A DNA stretch of 64,000 bases from Bimastos eiseni (lineage: Eukaryota; Annelida; Clitellata; Crassiclitellata; Lumbricidae). A program made the position numbers and the translations under genes. The notes beneath the pieces were generated by a model, which was given only the letters and a program-made list of their open reading frames with translations, searched no databases and was not told where the DNA came from. The stretch lies in NCBI GenBank assembly GCA_959347315.1, contig OY365810.1:25324604-25388603 (forward strand). The letters run 5' to 3'. Within the stretch, counting starts at the first letter, position 1, and the number at the start of each line of letters is the position of its first letter. Below are positions 22,901-34,640 of the stretch, piece after piece.

Positions 22901-23125
22901 TTATTTATTTATGACCGAAATTTGAAACCGCCTTTTTCCAACATCTTTTGATCAGAAGTGCAAACACACGCCTCGACGTCGCATTTGCAGTTGTACTGCA
23001 GAGCAATTGTGCGCGAAGGACTTGCTCAGGGTTCTACACAGTGACTACCTGGATGAGGGTCGAACCACTCGCTCAGCGCTCACTGAACGTTATCGGCTGA
23101 CCGCTCAACCGATCGGCCACTGTGC
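22901..23125 (-). mobile_element. tRNA-derived SINE, family A, copy 3
   Basis: Same organisation as copy 1, on the minus strand: GCACAGTGGCCGATCGGTTG head, box B-like GGTTCGACCC, body with GAGCAAGTCCTTCGCGCACA, GATCAAAAGATGTTGGAAAA, and an AAATAAATAA tail that abuts a TATATA microsatellite. It is nearly full length with small deletions in the head. Confidence 0.85.
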
Positions 23126-23854
23126 GGTATGTATGGCAACTAGCTTCTTTTCACATGGTCATTTAGAGCCGCTATCCTCTGTTTGTCTGTAGCCCTAGCA
23201 GGCCTTGGATTCCAGATTGGGCCCAATTTGCTCAGATAAAAGCAAATCTCATTATCTTCAGTAAGCAGCAGAGGCTGTCAGCCTCTATTATCTGTTTCAT
23301 GACCTCATCACAGGGTCGTATAACAGCAGCAGCAGCAGCAGTACCGATTTTGTCATCATCTTAATTTGAATAATGCCAGCTGTCCGTTACCACACCCCGG
23401 CCTATCACATCAATTTTGTTGTGATATGTCCGGTGTTAGAGTAATTACAGTTAACAAAAAGAAAAAAGAACAATGTGTGTCTGTATGTGTATGTATGACA
23501 TTGTATGTATCTGTATATGTCTGTCTGTAAGTATACATATCTGAGTATGTATTATGCATGCATAAAACTTCATCGATATCGCTTTTTGCTGATACTGAGT
23601 ATAACCGATTATTGAAATTGCGTAATAAACCCATACTGGTTGTGATGCCGATTATTTCAACATATGATATTTTTGCTTTTTTTTATTTTTGCAAAGATTA
23701 TTGTCCAAAAGCAAATAAATTTACTTCAGCATTTTCGCGGGTGACAAGCTGCAAAAACTGAGAGAAATAATTTTGTTGACAAAGCTGATTATTGTTACCG
23801 ATTCCGATAATAGCTGATTATAGCTGATTGTTCTAATAATAATTGGCCAGATTA

Positions 23855-24100
23855 CGAGTAGACTTATCTGCCGCCTTCAACACCGTCGACCATGCCATCT
23901 GACCCCATCGCCTTGAGCGTTGATATGGTGGTGTCTGTTTTGGCCCCCTTAACCGATTGGACTCCTATCTTACACTCCCTACTTGTGTAGTTTGTTTTTG
24001 TCAATGGTGCTATGTCGGACCGGGTACCACTCAACCTGAGCCATCCCTCAGGGCTCTGTTCTCTGCACTTTCCTTTTTCTCTACACCACTCCACTAAGTG
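23855..24100 (+). mobile_element. L2/CR1-type RT fragment
   Basis: Across shifting frames the segment reads LSAAFNTVDHAI, then a stop, then HRLE-like, GGVCFGPLNRLDSYLT, a PSGLC/PQG-like stretch and FFLYTTPLS. This parallels LLDISAAFDTIDHSLLLTRL to FILYTTPLSH in the LINE at 36-37 kb. The frame changes and stops make it a decayed copy. It ends before the catalytic YADD. Confidence 0.7.
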
Positions 24101-24181
24101 TTTTACGAAGTCAAAGCATTCTAGAACACTATCTTTTCCCTAATGACACTCAACTGAGTTGAGTCAATTCTAAATTTCTTT

Positions 24182-24345
24182 TCTATAATTTCTACTCACC
24201 CAGCTCTCTGTCTCTCTGTCTCTTGGTCTTTCTCTCTCTGTCTCTCTGTCTCTTGGTTTTTCTGTCTCTGTCTCTCTGCCTCTTGGTGTCTGTGTCTGTC
24301 TATCGTTTTCTTTCTGTCATCTTTCAGTCTCTCCATTTTTCTCTC
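24182..24345. repeat. CTCTGTCTCT pyrimidine-rich array
   Basis: Repeats of TCTCTCTGTCTCTTGGT. The minus strand is open as a Glu/Arg/Gln-rich peptide because of composition. Confidence 0.85.
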
Positions 24346-24369
24346 CACATAATCATTTCTCTCATAATA

Positions 24370-24450
24370 TGAATTAAAAATGTGGCACAGGTAAGTCAAA
24401 TACAATGCCCAAATTGTGTTTGACTTACTTGTGCCATATTTTTAATTCAT
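24370..24450. repeat. 80-bp near-perfect hairpin
   Basis: Left arm TGAATTAAAAATGTGGCACA, GGTAAGTCAAA; right arm is its reverse complement with about three mismatches and a loop of roughly 6-10 bases (GCCCAA). It may be a tiny MITE, a foldback or an RNA hairpin. No target duplication beyond a possible TA was seen. Confidence 0.8.
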
Positions 24451-25204
24451 CTAAAAAATAAGTTTAACAATTAAAACTATTATTAGGAAGGTCAAGAACA
24501 AGGAGTGAGGTTTAAACTTTGTCTGGACATTGCTTGGTAAGTAAACATGTTACTTTAGGATGCTTAGACCTTCTGCATAATGTAGTGTAGTATAATGTAA
24601 TATAATGTAATGTGAATCTCCAATATTGGTCAGCACCACGCAGAAGCCTTGTCAGGAGACCAACCTATGCACCGGCGCAATATCTGATCAATTTAAATCA
24701 ATTATGTGCATATTTGTCTATTTAAGAAAGATATTAAAAGGAAGTTGCCAATTATTTGTCTGTTGTTCAGCAACAAATTATTGATATTGAGTTGTTAAAT
24801 AGAAGTTCATATAAATTGCTTCAATCATTCATTTGCATTTGTTAATTGACAACAAGTCTCTAATAGCAATGACTCGAATTATAAATGTTATTCAAGTGAT
24901 TATTGTTAGGTAACCTAATTTATTGCAGATGTGCCAAATGAGGGATTGTGAGTTTGATAAATAATGTTAGGTTAAATCTGGATAATTTGTGTTGAGTTAT
25001 GATTAATGTTCAGTTAATAATGCGGATTTATCAACACCTGTACCGCTGGATTGGATGGGATTGTGAAAGCACTTGCCAGTCTTTTTCATACCTCCCACCT
25101 GCCCCATAGATCTGTGAACAACGTCAGCCAGGACGTCCCAGACTCCACTCCACGCCCTCTGCATTGAAACCTAAGGAAATGATTTTGCATAAAAACTGTC
25201 CAAA

Positions 25205-25289
25205 CTGGTCGTCACACACACGCACACACACAGACACACACACACATACACACACAGACACACACACAGACATCCAGACACACACTCAT

Positions 25290-25327
<38 letters not shown>
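25205..25327. repeat. (CA)n / CAGACACA array ending in (TA)n
   Basis: CACACACAGACACACACACA blocks followed by CACATATATATATATAT. Confidence 0.95.
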
Positions 25328-25432
25328 CGAGAGCTCAGGTGCAGAGATTTGCACAGTGGTACTTTGTGTGCTTATCGCTGCAGCTATTTTGCAATATGAA
25401 ATTATAGCTTTCTGTTAATATGCGCGTAGGCA

Positions 25433-25666
25433 TGAGTGAGTGAGTGAGTGAGTGAGTGAGTGAGTGAGTGAGTGAGTGAGTGAGTGAGTGAGTGAGTGAG
25501 TGAGTGAGTGAGTGAGTGAGTGAGTGAGTGAGTGAGTGAGTGAGTGAGTGAGTGAGTGAGTGAGTGAGTGAGTGAGTGAGTGAGTGAGTGAGTGAGTGAG
25601 TGAGTGAGTGAGTGAGTGAGTGAGTGAGTGAGTGAGTGAGTGAGTGAGTGAGTGAGTGAGTGAGTG
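25433..25666. repeat. Pure (TGAG)58 microsatellite
   Basis: 234 bases of uninterrupted TGAG repeats. Such purity means recent expansion and probable length polymorphism. It ends 80 bases before the putative exon at 25746-26002. The long minus-strand frames through it (Leu-Thr-His-Ser repeats) are artefacts of the unit. Confidence 0.97.
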
Positions 25667-25893
25667 CGATGTGCATGTGTGCTTTGTAAGGGAACGCCTG
25701 TTCCGTTTGTACGTTTTCATTGATGTCAACATCTTCTTTTGTCAGCCACTTTATTGAGGTCGCGTTCAAATGCCGGATGCTTTATGGTCGAGGATCTCCC
25801 TACGTTGTCTCCTCCTCCGTAGCCATGCCATTCTGCACCAGTCACTGCCGTCTATGCCACCAGTTTACAGAGAATTCAGCTGCTGGGATAGTG

Positions 25894-26002
25894 ATGATGA
25901 ATCTGAAGGTCCAGCCGTCCGATCTACTGATTTTTCTCGTCATGATTTTGGCGTCTGCCGTTGTCGTGGCGGATATGGACGGCTTCCATAAAGAGGAAGT
26001 CT
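25894..26002 (+). CDS. Candidate signal-peptide exon of an unknown secreted or membrane protein (partial)
   Basis: The coding part of a proposed exon at 25746-26002. ATG at 25894 (a second ATG at 25897) opens 36 residues: a short polar start (MMNLKVQPSD), a hydrophobic core LLIFLVMILASAVVVA, and an acidic stretch DMDGFHKEEV. This is a textbook secretion signal, with likely cleavage after VVVA. The frame meets a strong splice donor GTGAGT at 26003, leaving a phase-1 junction, the usual phase for signal-peptide exons. Upstream, ATCTTCTTTTGTCAG at 25731-25745 is a good acceptor. The segment also keeps more CG dinucleotides than its surroundings. The protein family is not recognised and I could not identify the next exon in the window. 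It could be chance, but several independent signals agree. Confidence 0.42.
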
Positions 26003-28160
26003 GTGAGTATTTTTTATGTTGCTTGATGTTTTTGCGATTGCTGGCCTTACAGTTGAATTACTGAGTAAGTTAGTTAGGTTGGGGCAATTTGATCTAATCA
26101 TTTTGCATGCTAGGTGCTGTAGTGGCGGCTGTAACTGCAGACAGATCAAGACGTTACGTTTAGTATGGCCCCTAATAATGTAACTTTCAGACACTGGTTA
26201 GTCCATAGTCTATGAGACAATGTTAATTTTTATGCAGTTTTATCTTTTTAGGATGCTTCTCAATTATATTGTGTTACTGATCACCTTCTATTGTGACAGC
26301 TAGCTTAAGTCAGCTATATGCACAGCCCTGAGTGTGTCTTGAAGTATGCTCTATAAAAGCCTTGGTACGTAAATATTTATACGTACATACATGTATACAT
26401 ACATGCTTGTATACGTTTACAATGTATGTCTATCATACCATGAATGTTGCAGATTCAGAGATAAGCTTTTATATTGGCGGGAATGTGCTTAGTTCCAAAG
26501 CTCATGTTTCTGCTGTAAAGAAATTATTTTTCTAAGTATAAATTATATTGGGGTTCATTCTGATACATTCTATTCTAATACGAAACTATCCTTTGTATAT
26601 TATGTTCTGAGCGGTAGATTTGAAGGGATGCTATGTAAATCCCCATAATGACTGATTGATTGAATTACGTACACTCGTTTGTCCATATTTCACTGTTTTT
26701 CTGACTATGCAACTCAGTTGCTGATAGTGATAATTAAACCAGGGATTTTTTAGATTTTCCTTCGTTATCGATGACTTAAAGAACTAAACAAATGATGAAA
26801 TGCAATATTATTGGACTGTGTTTTAATTGATTCTGGGCCTGATCTTTTGTGATCAACTTTTACCTGTGATTCATCAGCAAATAAGAGATTGAACAGGTGG
26901 TTTGTTAGTGCATCATCACCTGTGGGGCTTTCTGATGCTATGGAAATCCATGTTGTTTATCAGGATATACTGATTTTTAGCACATGATGATTGTTTTAAT
27001 GTATGTATGTTAGGTTGGTCTAACAGTTTCTATGTTTGAAAGATCATCCTCCCACCAGTCCAACGGATGACTCTGGTATAAAATCGACTGTGCTGAAAAT
27101 CACTCAGTTTGGTCAATATTTACTGCAATGAAGTTATTATTTTCACTAAGAAGTGCCTTCTGTGCTCAATATTGGTGACATTTGAATAACTATACAATAT
27201 GTTTTGCGATACTATGATAAGCAGTGTGTGAAGACATGAAAAGGGAACAAACGAATGTTACTGAAGCACTGCTCTGTTAAATTAATACTTCTAAGCCTCA
27301 CAGAATGTCGCCTTCAGGGTAGTGTTTTCAGTACTCTTTGGCAGTGGTTCCATGAATTATCATTGACAAGGTGTAGATCTCATACGACATCCTCTACCAG
27401 CATGTAATCAGAATTTGTCAGCCAGTTGTTGAGGTCAGCTCAAAGAATTGAACTTAAATTAACAGAAAAACCTGGAAGTAATTGTGTGTCTTTTGAGTCC
27501 TAAAGTCTTTTTTAATGGATTGACCTGGAGAAATTCTCTTGGTTGGATCCATTTCTCCAGCATGACTGAATGCCTATGTCATGGTCCTTTTCATTGTTGT
27601 TTCAATGTCTTGAGTTTAAAGTGTCATCAACCCCTCACTTAAATGCTATGGCTTCCCACATAACCACTTAATAGCACCCTTGGCTGCTGCCGATTCATCT
27701 GCAACCAGCTGTTTTGACACATGTGCAAATTACTGGCAGGCGCTGACGATGGTAAGCGTGACAGATCAACCATGGCTTGATATGCTCACCAAAACGGAAT
27801 GCACAGAAGTCTCAAAAATACACATATAATATCTTGCATATCTCACTTTATTAGATTCCATCTTTTATCAATTACCACTTAGATCATTGCCTCTGCTTAT
27901 GCAACTTTTTGGACATACATGTCGAGTTGCTTGATGCCAGACCGTGAAACAACGATTGGTAGTCAATCGACTTTTTGGTCTCCAGTCAGATATCACATTA
28001 ATATTCCATCCCAGTGAAGCAGCAATGGTTTCTCTAGGTTAAACTCAGTCTTCAGTTCGCCTGCTTGTTTAGCCTGATGCACAGTTGACTGTGGCACCAA
28101 ATAAGTAAGAAGTAGAGAAAGCAAAGAGTCTCCATGTAATTTTTTAATCACCCTGATGTA
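26003..28160 (+). other. Possible intron or intergenic DNA
   Basis: Follows the putative donor at 26003. Only short random frames are present and no repeat family was recognised. If the exon call is right, this is the start of a long intron. Confidence 0.3.
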
Positions 28161-28164
28161 TGTA

Positions 28165-28222
28165 GTTGTATATATATATATATATGTTATATATATATAT
28201 TTATTATATATTATATATATGC
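28165..28222. repeat. (AT)n tract
   Basis: TATATATATATGTTATATATA-type tract. Confidence 0.95.
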
Positions 28223-28324
28223 ATTGAGACACTTATTATGATATCTTTTGAGTAGGCCTACCTCACAAGTGCACTGCCTGAATGAGCATTAACGATGTTT
28301 GTAACATTAACAACAATTGAGTGT

Positions 28325-28455
28325 GCTTGATTTATTAATAAATCAATAAATAATGATAAATCAACAGCAAATTAATTAATTGATTGCTCATTAATTTATA
28401 AATTAATTGATGGCTAATTAATTTATAAATTTACAATTACAACAAATTAATGTAT
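28325..28455. repeat. Degenerate AATTAATTTATAAATTAATTGATG repeats
   Basis: Repeated TTAATTTATAAATT palindromic words and AATAAATCAATAAATAAT at the start. Two to three units of about 30 bases. Confidence 0.7.
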
Positions 28456-28459
28456 TTAT

Positions 28460-30317
28460 GTTTTTTTAACTAGGTCAATTAATCTGAATTCTGAGGTGCA
28501 AAGCAGTCTCTTAGCCTTTACCACACTCGCTGTTATAACGTATACTCGCACCCTCAGCAATCGGTGATGTGATCATGACTCTGCTGGTGACAATTTCTTT
28601 GATGACAGAAATGTGAAATTCTATTCTTGTTATGATGCCTTATGATGCCAAATAAGCTTTGAAAAGGGCACCTGCTGTTAATATCATCTGACATTCTGCA
28701 GAGGCATGCATCGTGTGATCTTCAAAAAAATTTCTCAGCACCCACAAAATCCACATCGTATCAAATCAATTCCGCAATAGCTGCTCTGTTCATTCCGATG
28801 TCAGGTAAAAATCTGGGGAGGTCAAACCGGGGAGACAACATGGTGTTACATGTATGGCGTTTATCGGTGATGATATGGTTATTTGGTGGTGCAGGAGTAG
28901 AATCGGGATTGGATAGGTTGAAGAGTTTGGTTTTCACAGGTGATTGGAAAGTAGCAGAGGAGTGTTCAAGCAGAGAAGGGATGAAATTAAGAGGTGGAAT
29001 GGGGGACTCTTTAAAATAGATGGCGCCAGTATCCAATGTGGGTAAGCTACCCAAGGTAAAATTGTGTGCTTGATGTTGATTGGTTGTTGTGCTGTATGTT
29101 CTTCACGCAAAAGTAATCTAAAAGTTAGCCAGTTTCTAAAATTTATGTATTTATCCATAAAAATTATGATTCTTATGCCAGCCATCGATCAGAACAACAT
29201 AAATGAACTGCTCATGGCCAATATCAAAAAACATTTTCTTAAACCTATGTGCTTACTGGCCCCACCTGTTTCTACTTAAGGAACTGCCCACAGGGATTGA
29301 GCGAATTGGCAAAGATCTTTTGCAAATTATCCCAGGAGGTTGATTGTTGAATGCTTGTACTAACTTCTTCTGGTTTGTCTTTCTCCGAACATTCGTTTGA
29401 ACAAACCAATGAATGTCAATTTCTGCTTACTAAAAACAGTTATAAATTAGATATATTTTAATATTAATAATGCATGTTTTTATTTGTGGGATAGTGTAGT
29501 GCTTCATAAGATATCTGCAGCATTTTCGGAGAAGTTTATTACCTGTAATCAGTTCAAAGAATGAAAAATCGTTTCCTTTTATTACTCTCCTTTGCCCGTA
29601 CCTTTCTGCACGTTGATGTGTCTCATAACGATAAAATGCGTTCTTATGATACATACTTCCCTGCAATACATTTCCCTCCAGGTGTTACCTACCCCACAGG
29701 CTTTCCATATAAAATTATGATCTAGTGTTTTCGATATATCATCGTATAAACAACGTTAGCAATTACGCCCGTGTCTTTGCAGAGGCCATTACTTCCTGGT
29801 GGAAGAGCGTTCCTCCTTCTGATGGAAGAGCGTTGCTCCTCCTCCTCCTGATGGAAGAGCCGTCCTCCCTCCACTAATACTTTTCGCCTTTGCCGATTAA
29901 CGTTATGCTCTGCATGAGTTTTGATGTGAGTGATGTACGGCTATCGAAGGATGTACACACGGCGACTGCGACGGTCAGAGTCATTTTCAGCTATGTCTAC
30001 ATCCTTAGATCGTCTCTCTCTCTGGCTGCCATTTCGACACCAGTCTTCTTCTTTGGCTCACCTCTCTTCTCTGGCTAGGCCTATCTCTTTCTTCTGTAGG
30101 CATTTTTATTTGCAATTTTCTGGGTGTCTCTTTGTTTTCCTGAATGTCTGTGTGTTTCTGCAGTTGTCCACTTGTCCAAGTAAATAAGTAAGTAAATAAG
30201 TATATTCTTTATTTCTGTCTGCAGACACATGAGGGGTACATGAAAATAGAAATATACACAGGTATTTCTGCAGTTGTCTCCTCTGACCCTCTGGAAACCA
30301 GACTCTGACCTCATTCG
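28460..30317. other. Unassigned DNA with a small GATGGAAGAGC repeat
   Basis: Near 29790-29875 the word GATGGAAGAGCGT/CTCCTCCT recurs three times. No supported exon, RNA gene or transposon was seen elsewhere in the interval. It contains one TAGGCCTA near 30075. Confidence 0.4.
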
Positions 30318-30425
30318 GAGTTCGGACAACCCCTGTGACTTGATGCAGTGCTCATGAATAAGCTGGTGACCTGTGCTTGGCTTTTGAATGGCACTTTAGA
30401 AATTTGGAGCTTATGACTTGATTAA
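30318..30425 (+). mobile_element. L2-type LINE 3' tail fragment
   Basis: Reads GGACAACCCC, TGACTTGATGCAGTGCTCAT, GAATAAGCTGGTGACCTGTG and CACTTTAGAAATTTGGAG in the order found at the 3' end of the LINE at 35842-37488 (there on the minus strand). It ends in a decayed GATTACGA-type tail (CTTATGACTTGATT). It has no coding part. Confidence 0.75.
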
Positions 30426-30429
30426 TGCC

Positions 30430-33400
30430 ATTGTTGCTGTGGTTTCATTTGTTTCCTTAGTTATTCCAATTGTGTTGTGGTTGTTTCTTTGTTTGTGTAG
30501 TTGTTTCATTGTTTCTATGGGTGCCCTTTGTTTGTGTAGTTGTAGTGGGTTGGTCAGTGAGGAATGATTTGTGTATTAATTCCATTGTTTCTGTAGTAGT
30601 TGTTTTTTGTAGCCCTAGCTGTTCGTTGTTGGCTATCTGACATATCCACAGTGATTGCTGGGTTTGCTGACAGACAGGAAAAACTTTCTATGTGGAACCC
30701 AGATTGACCAGCAAAGACTTTCGTGAGTTACGATCGTGTGAATGTTAGGCACTGGTTCTTATCAATGGGTACCACACTGTGGGTGGGCGAAGAAATTGTG
30801 CATTCATTTCACGTCCTGTCATGAGACTATGGTGTGTTTCAGAAAAGCCAATAGTAATTTCTGACAATGGATGATGACCTTTCAGTCCACATAGACAATC
30901 CAGTTCCAATATGACATGAAGCCTTATCCTAGAGCTTTACTTCTGCCCAGGGTAATGACTGCTGCATTGTGTGATTTGTAATTGACAGCAATTCGGGAAT
31001 GAACTTTGCTGTACATACTGGAATTTAGGTACATGCAGCCGGCATTAACCAAAACCGCATTGCCTACACATAGGTTAATTACCATGGACTAAAACAATCC
31101 CTTGATTACTTCCCAGTTCAATTCAATTACCAGTTGAGAGCCATATATCCAATCCTGCCCAGCAATTGGGCTGTCAAGCCCATTCTTTTGCCTAACGTTT
31201 TACCAAGCCTAGAGACCACTTTACAATGAAAAAGTCCACTAGACAATTCTATGATCCGTTATTCAACATGTCGTCGTCCAAAGCTTAAATCTTGAAGATA
31301 TATCAAGTGAAACTGGCGATGGACTGACTCCATTGCTCAATATTTAAAGTTTCCCCTTTAGCAAGCAGTCATTCTCTAGCATCATCTGTCGCTATAGTAA
31401 CTCATCCGTGGTGTTGAGTCTCGTGATGCTATCTATTGTTTGTAAATAACCAAGGGCTCTTTAGACTCTTATAGTGCCATTCTTATACATGTCTCTCTAA
31501 ATTGACTTGCTTATACTAAACCCTATATTGATTTGTGAAGTCATCAATAATTTTAATAAGCCTTTTTATAAATTCGCCACAATACGATGAAACAGAAGCT
31601 GTTGTGGTTATAGTCAGATACACACATTTAGACGATTAAGCAATGACATTACATGAATTCAAATATTCAAGTCAATTTATAATCCCAAATCAAGAACTTT
31701 CTTCAGCAAGTCAGACTAGGATCTGCGATATGATTGATTTAACATTCAGTTGCAATATCCATAACCACATTTTCAACAACAAAAATACAGCTGGAAATTA
31801 GTAATTAGATTCCAAAGAGAATTTCTCCGATTACTTATTTACAGTTCAGTGAGTGTCGTGGAACGTTTTCTTTTCGGTCGGACTAGACTGGATGATTTTT
31901 CTGCCGGATGACTGCTTTTTCGTGGACTGATCTGTTGACTGGCAGATTGATTGACTGACTGGTTTCTCGGTGGTCGATATGAGGCTGCTGGTAAAGTGCA
32001 TGGTGATACATGATTCAGTGCGTGAAATTTCGATCAGATGTTTGCTAATGCAACTGGAAAGAAGGTCTGACTGTGGCGCAGCAGCCTTGAGCCATGCAGG
32101 TCAAATATGGTTTCTGTTATAGGGTTCTATTGGCTGGGAATTGGTTGGTTTGGGTTTGGGTGGATCTCACCTAAAGACCAATCATGTGGAAGACTTGCGT
32201 CATTTAATGGTATCCAGGTTCTAGATGTGGGTGTAGATTTCCTGCTTGGACAGCAGACTATTTATGACATTGAGTTATTTCAAATGGAGTAAAACTCTGA
32301 CAAAGGCTACAAGTAATAAATTAAGATCAACCCAAGATTAAAATAATTTATTTAGTAGCTGAATTTTCGTAAGACTAAAAATCCTTCCTAGTCGACACTT
32401 ATGATCACTTACCAATGCCTATAAGCGATCCCTTAGTTGTGTGTTGGTCCACCATTGTGGTCGATGAGTACTGAATATGTAATGACAGTTACTTAGGGTA
32501 TTATGACGACGACGCTACTAGAAGTCATAATGACTGATTCTGGTTTCATGTTTTGAATCTCCCCCAATCATGACTTAACATCACTAAGCATTGGACATAG
32601 TGTCAGTCTGTTGGTGGATACTCCGGTGATTGGTTGAATGCGGGTGATTATATTAATGCAAGCATTTCGTCTATAAGCAATTACCATATCTCGTGTATAC
32701 ACTACAGTGGTAATGTTTCGTGACCACCGTTTGTCTGAGGGCTCATAACAAAGGAAGCCGGTTACTTCAAAATATTCGATTGTGGGTGGCATAACTAGAT
32801 GTCCAACACAGTGCACACAACATACAGTGTGACGGTGACATGTTGGCCATTTTCAATGGCGACCAATGCTCGCCAAGAAGTATGTTTTGTTTGATCTGTT
32901 TGTCTAGTTTGATCTGTTCCTTTTGTTCTGTTAATGTGCTTAGTGGCTCCTTTAATGGTGCATCTTGCAAGAACAGAATTTTCCACATGAATAATTACTG
33001 TGGATGGAGTTCTCCCTGTGAAAATTTGTGCTAATGTAAATGGTTTCTATAGTTTACTCTGTTCTGTGTATTTTCAAAAAAACTGCACTTGGCTCTGGCC
33101 ACACTTTTGGGTCTTTCATTTAAGTTGTTGACCTTAGACTAATCTGTCCCTTGTCTCGTGGCCTCATCCAGCAGATAATTTGCAAGCAGCCTGCACTACC
33201 TTATCCCCAATGGTTTGTTGTTACTGACGCCATCTGATGTTGGTTTTTGTCCGAGTCTTAGCTGGGATAACCTGGCTCTCAGATACCCTATCTTGTCTCA
33301 TGGGCTCCATTATCAGTGTCAGGTACTTGTTGGGTGCTTTAATCAACAGGTCATAAGACTTCTGTAGAATTGTATATCCTGAAAATATCTGGAGAGGTGG

Positions 33401-33665
33401 ATTTAATTGGGAAATAATTAAGACAGAGGGAAGTGTCAGGGGCGTATCTTTCTTCCATCCAAGATGTTGCAGACTGGTTGACCTTTGTATCCAATATAAA
33501 TCTGCACTCTTTGTAATTGCTGAAATCTTCTGTTGTTTTTGCCTTACAACTATAAATAGGCAAGACAAGCAAATATACAGTTAAATGCATTTCCTGTTGA
33601 ATATTTTAAATGGCAATTACATAAATACATTGCTTATATATTAGTTGTATTGCTCTATGGATCTT
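30430..33665. other. Unassigned AT-rich DNA
   Basis: No transposon end, RNA gene or exon could be supported. Short TTTGTGTAGTTGTTTC-type repeats occur near 30480-30600. Frames of up to about 115 codons at 33221-33568 (minus) have no recognisable features. Confidence 0.4.
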
Positions 33666-33670
33666 ATAGA

Positions 33671-33900
33671 GTGGCACGGTGGCTGATTGGTTAGAGCGGT
33701 CGGCCCGTAACGCTCAATTTGTGCTGAGTGAGCGGGTTCGACCCTGTCTCTGTGTAGGGAGCTTGAGTGAGTCCTTTTCGCTCAATTATTCTGCATTGCA
33801 ACTGCAGTTCGTCGAGACGTGTGTGCACTGTTGTGCGGGATTTGTCTTGTTAAAGTGCATTATAAATGCCTAGTTGTATTGTATTGCTTGTATTGTATAG
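33671..33900 (+). mobile_element. tRNA-derived SINE, family A, copy 4 (only plus-strand copy)
   Basis: Begins GTGGCACGGTGGCTGATTGG with TTAGAGCGGTCGG, then box B-like GGGTTCGACCC, GTAGGGAGCTTGAGTGAGTC, AATTATTCTGCATTGCAACTG and a 3' end with AAAGTGCATTATAAATGCC followed by TTGTATTGTATTG. The tail differs from the AAATAAAT tail of the other copies, so it may be a subfamily with a different 3' part. Confidence 0.8.
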
Positions 33901-34019
33901 ATGTACAGATGGCAATGATGAAGATGGTGAGGTCTTAAGAATGATGAGGATTGTGTGTGCATGTGTGCGTATGTGTGTAACAATGTCACAAAGGCAGTGT
34001 ACTCTGTTTCCATGTGCTG

Positions 34020-34039
34020 TGTGTGTTTGTGTTTGTGTT

Positions 34040-34136
<97 letters not shown>
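34020..34136. repeat. (GT)n microsatellite
   Basis: GTGTTTGTGTTT units followed by about 90 bases of pure GT. All frames through it are open (Cys-Val or Thr-His repeats). Confidence 0.97.
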
Positions 34137-34440
34137 ATGTCTCTGCTTGAGTCTCATATTGATATGTGTGTGTATACATGTATATAGGTTTTGTTGTATG
34201 CCATATAATAATCAGTCTCTGTTTTCTGCTAGCAATTTAATCCTGCACGGCTCGGCCAAGGACCAGTGGCTAATTGCGGAATGCCTTCGGGAAGCAACGG
34301 GTTTTAAAGTTCTTCAGCCGAGAAGTGTACATTTGTCTGCTTTTGTTCAGATCCATTTGGTTTCCAAGTGCTCTTCCTCCTCCTGCTCCTCCGCTTCTCC
34401 CATTATTCGATATTTTCAGCAGAGCACACAAATGAATGGG

Positions 34441-34453
34441 ATAAGAGAGAGAA

Positions 34454-34484
<31 letters not shown>

Positions 34485-34640
34485 GAGGCAGAGACAGAGA
34501 GAGAAAAAGAGAGACAGAGAGAGACAGAGAAACAGAGACTTAGAGAGACAGAGACAGAGAGAAAAAGAGAGACAAACAGACAAGACAGACAGAGAGATAG
34601 AGGGACAGAGAGAGACAGAGAGACAGAGAGAGAGGCTGGC
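34441..34640. repeat. Purine-rich GACAGAGA array
   Basis: 200 bases of AGAGAGACAGACAGACAGAG, GAAAAAGAGAGACAG and GACAAACAGACAAG variants. Confidence 0.95.

Noticed and set aside
25335..25769. Minus-strand Leu-Thr-His-Ser repeat protein of 144 codons
   Set aside because: Direct translation of the TGAG microsatellite.
33671..33745. Genuine tRNA gene
   Set aside because: Box-like motifs are present, but the sequence belongs to the repeated SINE A family and does not fold as a clean cloverleaf by eye.
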